Below are positions 1 through 7,853 of a stretch of DNA of 64,000 nucleotides, one piece after another. Both the position numbers and the translations under genes were made by a program. Within the stretch, counting starts at the first letter, position 1, and the number at the start of each line of letters is the position of its first letter. Source of the DNA: Candidatus Accumulibacter similis. GTDB lineage: Bacteria; Pseudomonadota; Gammaproteobacteria; Burkholderiales; Rhodocyclaceae. The stretch spans positions 3,840,415-3,904,414 of the forward strand of contig CP054595.1 in assembly GCA_013347225.1 (NCBI GenBank), written 5' to 3'. Under the pieces are notes generated by a model. It saw nothing but the letters and a program-made list of their open reading frames with translations. It was not told the origin of the DNA and searched no databases.

Positions 1-1
1 C

Positions 2-547
2 GGCGCCCTCGCCGACCTCGCCGGCCATCGCCGGCAGGCCGCCTGGGCTGCCGCCGGTGTCAGCCTGCAGCTCGACCTGCTGCACGACACGCCGTCGCCG
101 GAAAGTGCTGTCGACCTCGCCGCAGCGTCGGAAGGCGAGAACCTGGTCGCCGACTACGCCAGCACCGGCCTCAGCCTCGGTCGCCATCCGCTCTGTCTGC
201 TGCGCGACCGCCTGACGGCGCAGCGCTTCGTCACCGCCTGCCAGTTGCAGGCGGCAGCCGACCGCCAGTTGCTGCGCGCCGCCGGCATCGTCACCTGCCG
301 GCAGCGGCCGGGCACCGCCAGCGGCATCGTCTTCGTCACCCTCGAGGACGAGACCGGCCTGGCCAACATCGTCGTCCATTCGCGGCTGGCCGAGCGGCAA
401 CGCCGCGAACTCCTCGGCGCCCGCCTGCTCGGTGTCCTCGGGCAGGTGCAGCGCGAGGGAACGGTCGTGCACCTGGTCGCCAGGCGGCTTGTCGACCTGA
501 GCGTCCTGCTCGGCCGGCTGCCGACGACGAGCCGCAACTTCCATTGA
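2..547 (+). CDS. dnaE2: Error-prone DNA polymerase DnaE2, C-terminal part (5' end outside window)
   Basis: This is the C-terminal 181 residues of a DnaE2/ImuC-type polymerase III alpha subunit, which performs damage-tolerant synthesis together with ImuA and ImuB. The open frame enters from the window edge. It carries the 'DYASTGLSLGRHPL' stretch typical of the segment just before the OB fold, followed by an OB-fold nucleic-acid binding domain ('TASGIVFVTLEDETG', 'NIVVHSRLAERQR'), and it ends in 'SRNFH' plus TGA as family members commonly do. The catalytic PHP and palm domains lie upstream, outside the window, so activity cannot be judged. ImuA and ImuB, its usual partners, would be expected upstream on the same strand. 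A replicative DnaE1 is less likely because the stop follows the OB fold directly. Confidence 0.9.
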   Translation, partial: GALADLAGHRRQAAWAAAGVSLQLDLLHDTPSPESAVDLAAASEGENLVADYASTGLSLGRHPLCLLRDRLTAQRFVTACQLQAAADRQLLRAAGIVTCRQRPGTASGIVFVTLEDETGLANIVVHSRLAERQRRELLGARLLGVLGQVQREGTVVHLVARRLVDLSVLLGRLPTTSRNFH

Positions 548-611
548 CGGCTGGTGCACAGCGCAGCGCGCGCCTGCCCGGCCGGAAACCGGCAGCGCGG
601 ACAGCGGCTGC

Positions 612-1928
612 CTACGCCACCAACTCGGCGTAGAGGTCGTGCTCGTCGGCGTCGACCACCCGCACGCGCAGGAAGTCGCCGGGCGCGGCAGCGAAATGGT
701 CGTTGATGAAGACCAGGCCGTCGATCTCCGGTGCGTCGGCCGCCGAGCGGGCAATCGTCCCCTCGTCATCGACCTCGTCGACGAGCACCTCGATCTCGCG
801 GCCGATCTTCGCCGCCAGCAGCTCGGCCGAGATGTCCTCCTGCAACTCCATCAGCCGCTGCCGGCGTTCCTCGCGCACCTCTTCCGGCACGGCGCCCGGC
901 AGCGCATTGGCGGTCGCGCCGTCGACCGGCGAATACGCGAAGCAGCCGACGCGATCGAGCCGTGCCTCGGCGATGAACGCCAGCAGTTCGGCAAAATCGG
1001 CTTCGCTCTCGCCGGGAAAACCGGTGATGAAGGTGCTGCGCACCGTCAACTCCGGGCAGATGGCGCGCCAGGTCCGCAGGCGCTCGAGATTGTTCTCGGC
1101 GCTCGCCGGTCGCTTCATCGCCGCCAGGATGCCTGCGCTGGCATGCTGAAAAGGGACGTCGAGGTACGGCAGGATGCGGCCCTCGGCCATCAGCGGCAAC
1201 AGCGCGTCGACGCTCGGGTAGGGATAGACGTAATGCAGCCGCACCCAGATGCCGAGTTCGGCCAGCGCCTCGCACAGTTCGCGCAGCCGGGTGCGCAGCG
1301 GCCGCCCGCCGACGAAGCCGGTGCGGTACTTCAGGTCGACGCCGTAGGCGCTGGTGTCCTGCGAGATCACCAGCAGCTCGCGCACGCCCGCTTCGGCGAG
1401 CGTGCGCGCCTCCTGCAGCACATCGCCGATCGGCCGGCTCACCAGCGGACCGCGCAGCGACGGGATGATGCAGAAGGTGCAACTGTGGTTGCAGCCCTCG
1501 GAGATCTTGAGGTAGGCGAAATGCTGCGGCGTCAGCTTCACCCCCTGCGGTGGCAGCAGGCTGGTGAATGGATCGTGCGGCTGCGGCAGGTGGGCGTGCA
1601 CATGCTGCAGCACCTCGTCGGTCGCATGCGGACCGGTCACCGCCAGCACCTGCGGGTGCGCGTGGCGAATCACATCGGCGCGCGCGCCGAGACAGCCGGT
1701 GACGATCACCTTGCCGTTCTCGTTCAGCGCCTCGCCGATCGCGTCGAGCGACTCGGCCACCGCGGCGTCGATGAAGCCGCAGGTGTTGACCACCACCAGG
1801 TCGGCGCCCTCGTACGACGGGGAGATCAGGTAGCCCTCGGCGCGCAGCCGGGTGAGAATCTGCTCGGAGTCGACCAGCGCCTTCGGGCAACCCAGCGAAA
1901 CGAAACCGATGTTCTTCGGCGTGGACAT
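612..1928 (-). CDS. rimO: Ribosomal protein S12 (aspartate-C3)-methylthiotransferase RimO
   Basis: RimO is a cytosolic radical-SAM enzyme that adds a methylthio group to a conserved aspartate of ribosomal protein S12. The 438-residue protein begins 'MSTPKNIGFVSLGCPKALVD', an N-terminal UPF0004 domain whose cysteines (GCPK, NTCGF, TGCLG) hold the auxiliary Fe-S cluster. The radical-SAM CxxxCxxC motif 'CNHSCTFC' lies about a third of the way in, and a TRAM domain closes the protein. I chose the ATG at 1928 because the open frame continues 37 codons upstream without any family similarity. The 'SLGCPKALVDSE' opening and the overall length fit RimO rather than MiaB. It follows fumC on the same strand after a 97-bp gap. 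Confidence 0.95.
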   Translation of the reverse strand: MSTPKNIGFVSLGCPKALVDSEQILTRLRAEGYLISPSYEGADLVVVNTCGFIDAAVAESLDAIGEALNENGKVIVTGCLGARADVIRHAHPQVLAVTGPHATDEVLQHVHAHLPQPHDPFTSLLPPQGVKLTPQHFAYLKISEGCNHSCTFCIIPSLRGPLVSRPIGDVLQEARTLAEAGVRELLVISQDTSAYGVDLKYRTGFVGGRPLRTRLRELCEALAELGIWVRLHYVYPYPSVDALLPLMAEGRILPYLDVPFQHASAGILAAMKRPASAENNLERLRTWRAICPELTVRSTFITGFPGESEADFAELLAFIAEARLDRVGCFAYSPVDGATANALPGAVPEEVREERRQRLMELQEDISAELLAAKIGREIEVLVDEVDDEGTIARSAADAPEIDGLVFINDHFAAAPGDFLRVRVVDADEHDLYAELVA

Positions 1929-2025
1929 GGCGTGCGGCTCGAATGAAAGACCGCGAGTATACAGCCAGCCCGGCTTCGCCGCGCCGGGCGGTCGGCAACG
2001 GCGCCCGCGTCGCGCCAGCGGTCGC

Positions 2026-3429
2026 CTAGTCGCCGGCACCCTGCGGGCGAACCATGCGCGCGGGATCGACGATGCGGTCGAACTCGGCCTCGCCGACGAA
2101 GCCGAGCGCCAGCGCCGCCTCCTTCAGCGTCAGGTCATGCTCGTGGGCGTGATGGGCGATCTGCGCCGCCCGGTCGTAACCGATCAGCGGCACGAGAGCC
2201 GTGACCAGCATCAGGGAACGGTCGACGTACTCGCCGATCCTCTGCCGGTTGGGCTGCGTACCCTCGACCAGGAAGCGGCGGAAACTGGTGCAGCCGTCGC
2301 TGAGCAGGCTGATCGACTGGCTGAGGTTATGGATGATCAGCGGTTTGTAGACATTCATCTCGAGGTAGCCGCTCGCACCGCCGAAGCCGACGGCCACATC
2401 GTTGGCCATCACCTGCAGCGCCAGCATGGCGAGTGCCTCGGCCTGCGTCGGATTGACCTTGCCCGGCATGATCGACGAGCCTGGTTCGTTCTCCGGGATC
2501 TCGAGTTCCGCGAAGCCTGCGCGCGGGCCGCAGGACAGCAGGCGCAGGTCGTTGGCGATCTTGTACAGCGACACCGCGAGCGTGCGCAGGACACCCGACA
2601 GATGCACCAGCGCGTCGTGCGCCCCCTGCACGGCGAACTTGTTGGCTGCGCTGACGAAGGGCAGCCCGGTGAGGGCGGCGATCTCCGCCGCGACCGCCGC
2701 GGCAAAACCCGCTGCCGCGTTGATGCCGGTGCCGACCGCGGTGCCGCCGAGCGCCAGGCGATAGACGCCGCGCAGCGCCTCCTCGATGCGCTCGATGTCG
2801 TCGCCCAGCATGCCGGCGTAGCCGGACCATTCCTGCCCCAGGGTGAGCGGCGTCGCATCCTGCATGTGGGTGCGGCCAATCTTGACGATGTCCCGCCAGG
2901 CATCCGCCCTGGCGGCGATCGCGTCGCGCAGGTGGCTGACGGCGGGCAGCAGCCGCGCCGTCACCGCGACCGCGACGGCGATGTGCATCGCCGAAGGAAA
3001 CGAGTCGTTCGACGACTGCGACATGTTCACGTGATCGTTCGGATGCACCGGCGTCTTGCTGCCGAGCGCCTCGCCGGCAAGCTGCGAACAGCGGTTGGCG
3101 ATGACCTCGTTAACGTTCATGTTGAATTGCGTGCCGCTGCCGCTCATCCAGACATGCAGCGGGAACATGTCCTGATGCCTGCCGGCCAGGATTTCGTCGC
3201 AAACCTCGACGATCAGCCGCTGCGCCTCGTCGCCCAGCCGTCCGCTGGCGTGATTGGCACGCGCGGCGGCCTTCTTCAGCGTCGCATAGGCAGCGATCAT
3301 TTCCCGCGGCATCAGCTCCCGGCCGATGCAGAAATGTTCGAGCGAGCGCTGCGTCTGCGCACCCCAGAGCCTGTCGGCCGGCACTTCGACGACGCCCATG
3401 CTGTCGGTCTCGCGGCGACTGTCGCCCAT
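2026..3429 (-). CDS. fumC: Class II fumarate hydratase FumC
   Basis: This iron-independent, homotetrameric fumarase interconverts fumarate and (S)-malate in the TCA cycle. The 467-residue length is standard. Visible family features are 'VPADRLWGAQTQRSL' near the N-terminus, 'SGSGTQFNMNVNEVIANR', the 'NMSQSSNDSFPSAMHIA' region, and the fumarase/aspartase signature 'GSSIMPGKVNPTQ' that carries the catalytic serine loop. The start at 3429 gives the usual short leader before 'DSMGVVEVPADR'. An internal ATG ten codons later would remove it. The gene faces away from the Hsp70 gene across a 204-bp gap whose middle (about 3460-3530) is richer in A+T and probably holds the divergent promoters. Aspartate ammonia-lyase is less likely given the WGAQTQRS and HVNMSQSSND sequences. 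Confidence 0.95.
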   Translation of the reverse strand: MGDSRRETDSMGVVEVPADRLWGAQTQRSLEHFCIGRELMPREMIAAYATLKKAAARANHASGRLGDEAQRLIVEVCDEILAGRHQDMFPLHVWMSGSGTQFNMNVNEVIANRCSQLAGEALGSKTPVHPNDHVNMSQSSNDSFPSAMHIAVAVAVTARLLPAVSHLRDAIAARADAWRDIVKIGRTHMQDATPLTLGQEWSGYAGMLGDDIERIEEALRGVYRLALGGTAVGTGINAAAGFAAAVAAEIAALTGLPFVSAANKFAVQGAHDALVHLSGVLRTLAVSLYKIANDLRLLSCGPRAGFAELEIPENEPGSSIMPGKVNPTQAEALAMLALQVMANDVAVGFGGASGYLEMNVYKPLIIHNLSQSISLLSDGCTSFRRFLVEGTQPNRQRIGEYVDRSLMLVTALVPLIGYDRAAQIAHHAHEHDLTLKEAALALGFVGEAEFDRIVDPARMVRPQGAGD

Positions 3430-3633
3430 CCCCTGTGCTCTCCGGAAACTGCTGTGCGGGTCAAAAGTGCAGTAGTCTATGGATACAGGACAGCTTGCTG
3501 GAACGATGATTCACCTGTAGAAGAACAATGGCTGCAGCCGCAGCGCCAGGCTCCTGCGCCGCGTCGCCTGCACGCTCCGGGCAGGGCTGCCCGGCGCCGC
3601 CACCCTGCCGGTACACTCCACACTCCGAGACAC

Positions 3634-6411
3634 ATGAACAAGAAGTACATTGTCGGCATCGATCTGGGCACCAGCAATACCGTCGTCGCCTACGCCGCGC
3701 CGGGCCGGCAGCAGGTCGAACTGTTCGAGATCGAACAACTCGTCGGACCCGGCCAGGTCGCGGCGCGACCGCTGCTGCCTTCGGTGCGCTACCATCCGGC
3801 CGCCGGCGAGATCGATGCCGGCGAGCTGCAACTGCCCTGGCCGGTGGAGGAGAGCGCGGCGCCAGCGGTCGCCGGCCGCCTGGCGCTCGATCTCGGTGCC
3901 CAGGTTCCCGGTCGGCTGGTGGCGAGCGCCAAGAGCTGGCTGTCGCACGCGGCGGTCGATCGTCTGGCGCCGATCCTGCCCTGGGGCGCCGACGACACGG
4001 TGAGCAGGGTGTCGCCGGTCGCCGCCAGCGCCAGCTATCTCGCGCATGTCCGTGCCGCCTGGCTGCACCGGTTTCCGCAGGCGCCGCTGGAACGGCAGCA
4101 GCTGGTGCTGACCGTTCCCGCCTCCTTCGACGAAGGCGCGCGCGCCCTGACGCTGGCGGCTGCGCGCCAGGCCGGGCTGGCGAACCTGCGCCTGCTCGAG
4201 GAACCGCAGGCGGCCTTCTACGACTGGCTCTTCCGGCACCAGCAGCGGCTCGCCGAAGAACTCGCAGAGACGCGCCTGCTGCTCGTCTGCGACGTCGGCG
4301 GCGGCACCACCGACCTGACGCTGATCCAGGTCGCGCTGCGCGACGGCGAGCCGGTGCTGACGCGCATCGGCGTCGGCGATCACCTGATGCTCGGCGGCGA
4401 CAACATGGACCTCGCCCTCGCCCACCTCGTCGAGTCGCGCCTGCCGGCCGGCGAGGCGCGGCTGTCGGCGGCACGCTTCTCGCAGCTTGCCGCGCGCTGC
4501 CGCGTGGCGAAGGAGCAGTTGCTCGCCGCCGACGCGCCGGAAGCCGTTCTCCTGACGCTGCTCGGCAGCGGCTCACGCCTGCTCGGCGGCGCGCGCACCG
4601 TCGAGCTGCGCCGCGATGAAGCGCGCCAACTGCTGGTCGACGGCTTCCTGCCGCAGGTGGCGGTCGACGAGGTGCTGCAGCAGCGGCGCGCGGCGATCGT
4701 CGAGTTCGGCCTGCCCTACCCCGCCGACCCGGCGATCAGCCGCCATCTCGCCGCCTTCCTCCGGCGGCATGCCGCAGCGGCGCGGCAGGCACTCGGCGAC
4801 AGCGAACAAGCGCCGGCGGTCCCGGTTCCCGACACGCTGCTGCTGAATGGCGGCGTCTTCCGTGCCGCCGCGCTCGCCGAGCGCCTGCAGTCCATCCTCG
4901 GCGCGTGGCGCGGAGCGCCGTTGCGCGTCCTGCACAACGCCGATCCCGACGTCGCCGTCGCCCGCGGCGCCGTCGCCTGTGCGCTCGTCGGTCGCGGACA
5001 CGGCCGGCGAATCGGTGGCGGATCGGCGCGCAGCTACTTCCTCGTTCTCGACGATCGCGGCCAGCCGGCAAACGGCATCTGTCTGTTGCCACGCGGCAGC
5101 GAGGAGGCGCACGAGATCCCGCTGCCCGATCGCAGCTTCAGCCTGCGTCTCGGCCAGCCGGTGCGCTTTCATCTCGCGTCGTCGGTCGCCGATACCGCTT
5201 ACCGGCCCGGCGAGATCACCGCCCTGGTCGACGAGGAGTTCATCCGGCTGCCGCCGATCGCCACCGTCGTCGAGGCACCCGCCGGCAGCCGGCAGCGCGA
5301 GGTGCGCGTGCAGCTGACGACCGCCATGAGTGAAGTCGGTACGTTGGAAATCCACTGCGTCAGCAGCGAGGACCCCGCACGGCGCTGGCTGCTCGAGTTC
5401 CAGATGCGCGCTGACGGCGCCGTCGAGGCAGCCGCCGCAGCCGGCCTGCCGGCGCGTTTCGCCGACGCCGTGCAGGCGCTCGAGCGCCTCTTCGGCGCCA
5501 GCTCGCAACCGGTCGACAGCAAGGAGATCAGGCGGCTGCGCGGCCAGCTCGAGCACCTTCTCGGCAAGCGCGAGGATTGGGACATGCCGCTGCTGCGCGC
5601 GCTGTTCGACGCCCTGCTGCAACGCGCCCGGCGGCGGCGACGCTCGCCCGAGCACGAGCGGCTGTGGTGCAACCTCGCCGGCTTCTGCCTGCGTCCGGGC
5701 CTCGGCGACGCGCTCGACGACTGGCGCATCGAGCAACTGTGCGAGCTGCTGCCGCAGGGAATCCAGTATGCCAACGAGAGCCAGAACTGGTCGGAGTGGT
5801 GGACGCTCTGGCGGCGGGCGGCCGGCGGCCTGCCTGCCGCCGCCCAGCAGAGCCTGCTCGGCGAGCTGGCGCCGGCCCTGCGCAGCGAGCCGGCGAAGGG
5901 CCGCGGCCGGGCAGCGGCGATCGCCGGCAGCCACGACGACATGCTGCGCCTGATCGCGTCGCTCGAGCGACTGCCGGTCGAGCGCAAGATCGAGACCGGC
6001 GACTGGCTGCTCGGGCGGCTGCGCCGTGCGGTCGAGAAACCCCTCGGCTGGTGGGCGCTGGGACGCCTCGGCGCGCGCCAGGCGCTGTACGGCAGCGCGC
6101 ACCAGGTGGTACCACCGGAGGTTGCCAGCCGCTGGCTCGAGGCGCTGCTGGCAACCGACTGGAAGAAGGTCGAACCCGCCGCCTTCGCCGCCACGCAGAT
6201 CGCCCGTCTGACCGGTGACCGGGCGCGTGACCTCGAACCCGAACTGCGCCAGACGGTGCTGGCGCGCCTCGCGGCGATCAACGCCAGTGCCAGCTGGAGC
6301 GAGCAGCTGACGACCGTCGCCGAACTCGACAAGGCCGACGAACGGCGTGCCTTCGGCGAGTCGCTGCCGGTTGGCCTGCGACTGCTCCGCAACGACCGGC
6401 CGCTGAGCTGA
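3634..6411 (+). CDS. Hsp70-family (DnaK-related) protein with long C-terminal DUF3731-like extension
   Basis: This 925-residue protein opens with an Hsp70/actin-fold ATPase domain: phosphate-1 loop 'GIDLGTSNTVVAYAAP' (about residues 7-22), phosphate-2 loop 'CDVGGGTTDLTLIQV' (about 220-235), and a later 'LLLNGGVFRAAALAERL' segment. A substrate-binding-like beta region follows (about 410-540). The remaining 380 residues or so are helical and match what I recall of the 'DNA-K related protein' extension (DUF3731) found on long Hsp70s. DnaK itself is about 640 residues, so this is a specialised paralogue, not the housekeeping chaperone. Its clients are unknown. I chose the ATG at 3634 because the open frame to its left runs antisense through fumC. 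No dnaJ or grpE partner adjoins it. The gene is transcribed away from fumC. Confidence 0.85.
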   Translation: MNKKYIVGIDLGTSNTVVAYAAPGRQQVELFEIEQLVGPGQVAARPLLPSVRYHPAAGEIDAGELQLPWPVEESAAPAVAGRLALDLGAQVPGRLVASAKSWLSHAAVDRLAPILPWGADDTVSRVSPVAASASYLAHVRAAWLHRFPQAPLERQQLVLTVPASFDEGARALTLAAARQAGLANLRLLEEPQAAFYDWLFRHQQRLAEELAETRLLLVCDVGGGTTDLTLIQVALRDGEPVLTRIGVGDHLMLGGDNMDLALAHLVESRLPAGEARLSAARFSQLAARCRVAKEQLLAADAPEAVLLTLLGSGSRLLGGARTVELRRDEARQLLVDGFLPQVAVDEVLQQRRAAIVEFGLPYPADPAISRHLAAFLRRHAAAARQALGDSEQAPAVPVPDTLLLNGGVFRAAALAERLQSILGAWRGAPLRVLHNADPDVAVARGAVACALVGRGHGRRIGGGSARSYFLVLDDRGQPANGICLLPRGSEEAHEIPLPDRSFSLRLGQPVRFHLASSVADTAYRPGEITALVDEEFIRLPPIATVVEAPAGSRQREVRVQLTTAMSEVGTLEIHCVSSEDPARRWLLEFQMRADGAVEAAAAAGLPARFADAVQALERLFGASSQPVDSKEIRRLRGQLEHLLGKREDWDMPLLRALFDALLQRARRRRRSPEHERLWCNLAGFCLRPGLGDALDDWRIEQLCELLPQGIQYANESQNWSEWWTLWRRAAGGLPAAAQQSLLGELAPALRSEPAKGRGRAAAIAGSHDDMLRLIASLERLPVERKIETGDWLLGRLRRAVEKPLGWWALGRLGARQALYGSAHQVVPPEVASRWLEALLATDWKKVEPAAFAATQIARLTGDRARDLEPELRQTVLARLAAINASASWSEQLTTVAELDKADERRAFGESLPVGLRLLRNDRPLS

Positions 6412-6836
6412 GGGGCGGAGAGGAAACGGATCGCTGCTGCAGGGGTGCAATCGGAAGTGCGACGGTGGATCAGGCCGCCTGTTGGCCTCTGGAGCGCGTC
6501 TTGATCGTTGAACTGCCCCGGGTGACTGGTGGCGATGCGTGGCGCGCACCGGAGCGCACGGACCCTTTGTCGTGACTCGATGAGGTCGAGGGGGCCGGCC
6601 ATGAACGCGCAGTCGTCGCGGTGCAACCTGGAGATGGCTCATTGGTCGATGCACATACTTGCAGCGTGCAGAATGGCGTCTGGCGGCAGTCGGCCAGAAG
6701 CTGCCGGCCAACGATCCGGCATAGCCGTCATCAGTCTGCGGGTTCACGTTGAAACCGGCCTGACAGCCATGCGTGCAACACGCGCAGCGTCCTGCGTATT
6801 GGACCTCACAGGCGCAATACGGGAATCGTTTGAGGT
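6412..6836. other. 425-bp stretch without a convincing gene
   Basis: This region separates the Hsp70 gene from the unrecognised gene pair downstream. A 103-codon frame (6529-6840, plus strand) ends by overlapping the next start, but its product is rich in Arg, Ser and Met, has no domain logic and shows no ribosome site. I regard it as chance or decayed sequence. No transposon ends, tRNA-like target or clear terminator were seen. The change in base usage that marks the next two genes begins within or at the end of this stretch, so it may be the left boundary of an inserted segment. Confidence 0.4.
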
Positions 6837-7853
6837 ATGATTCACGCGCTCATGAAGCTCAGCCCACCCCTACACCATCTTGCTGCAGATCCTGTCGCGG
6901 CGCCAGAGGGCGTGACAGTTCGTTGTGCAGCGGCCAATTTCCGCTGGGAGCAGGCGGTTTCCGATGGGCGCACGGACGAATATAACGCTTATGTCGACGT
7001 CGTAGCCACCCACAACGAGTGGCAGGGAGAGCACAAAGGATACCTTCGTTCCTTCGTCCAGGTTGCCAAGGACCACCCAAGGGTTTCGGAATCCTTCATG
7101 ACCGTCAACAGTCTGGCGCATTTGAAGGAAGACTTGGACAACACCTATCTGTTGCGACTGGAATCCCTGGATTCCATGGTCGATAGCGCACTGCTCGGCC
7201 CGGCAATCGGCGAAGCCTTCTGGCTGCGCTTTTTCAATTCACAAAAGGATCTGCGCAAGGACAGGCTGTCCGATGCGGACGAGAAATTGCGCGGCGAGTT
7301 CGTGGATCAATGGAACGTGCGGCGCGTGCAAGCCCGACCCATGTTCGCCGCCTTCCTCAACGACTTCGGCGGCGACCTGCCTGCTTTCGTCAAGGCCGAC
7401 TGGCCCCACTTGCTGCGTGACCGCCTGGGCCTGACCCATTGGCCCAGCACACCGGGTAAGCCTCTCCCGGTCGCCTTGATCTGCTACACGCTGGACGAAG
7501 TGCGTGAGGCACGTTTGGCCGCCACCAAGAAAGGGGCCGTTGCCAGCTTTTCCCGCCCCACCGTGCTGGACACGGAAATGTCCGCCGCCTTCGTCCCGGC
7601 GCCGTTGTTGGTCGGAGGTGAAAGCTACGGCTACACCCTGGATTTGGCGAACACCGGGCTTCCCTCCGCCTTCACCCCGGAGCTGCTGACTTTCCCCATC
7701 GAGTACCAGCCCAAGCACATCAAGGCCCTGGGCTTCATCTCCCGCGCACATCCGCTCCAGACGGACGCGGCCGTGCTTGATGCGCGCAACCGCCACGTAC
7801 AGGAATTGCAGGGTCTGCCGGGTTGCGGCGGCTTCGGCGAGATTCTGCCATGA
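6837..7853 (+). CDS. Unrecognised 338-aa protein, first gene of a coupled pair
   Basis: I do not recognise this protein. It has no signal peptide or membrane segment and looks soluble. The first half is acidic and helical (charged segments around residues 40-160). The second half contains a conserved-looking hydrophobic core ('PVALICYTLDEVREARL', about 210-225) and a proline/aromatic-rich tail. An in-frame stop sits one codon before the ATG at 6837, and a second ATG at 6852 is an alternative start. Neither has a well-spaced ribosome site. The gene ends in an ATGA overlap with the TPR gene, so the two are almost certainly translated together and may act as a pair. Leucine TTG codons and less strict third-position GC set both genes apart from flanking genes and suggest transfer. 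Confidence 0.75.
   Translation: MIHALMKLSPPLHHLAADPVAAPEGVTVRCAAANFRWEQAVSDGRTDEYNAYVDVVATHNEWQGEHKGYLRSFVQVAKDHPRVSESFMTVNSLAHLKEDLDNTYLLRLESLDSMVDSALLGPAIGEAFWLRFFNSQKDLRKDRLSDADEKLRGEFVDQWNVRRVQARPMFAAFLNDFGGDLPAFVKADWPHLLRDRLGLTHWPSTPGKPLPVALICYTLDEVREARLAATKKGAVASFSRPTVLDTEMSAAFVPAPLLVGGESYGYTLDLANTGLPSAFTPELLTFPIEYQPKHIKALGFISRAHPLQTDAAVLDARNRHVQELQGLPGCGGFGEILP

Noticed and set aside
1852..3633. 594-codon upstream extension of the Hsp70 frame
   Set aside because: It is antisense to the start of rimO and all of fumC. The Hsp70 domain begins at the ATG at 3634.
4573..6747. 724-codon minus-strand frame opposite the Hsp70 gene
   Set aside because: Composition is Arg/Pro/Gln-rich and lacks any motif, while the sense strand encodes a clear Hsp70-family protein through the same bases.
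6529..6840. 103-codon frame just before the unrecognised pair, ending in an ATGA-type overlap at 6837
   Set aside because: The overlap is tempting, but composition is chance-like, no ribosome site is present and no protein family fits. Kept as non-coding.
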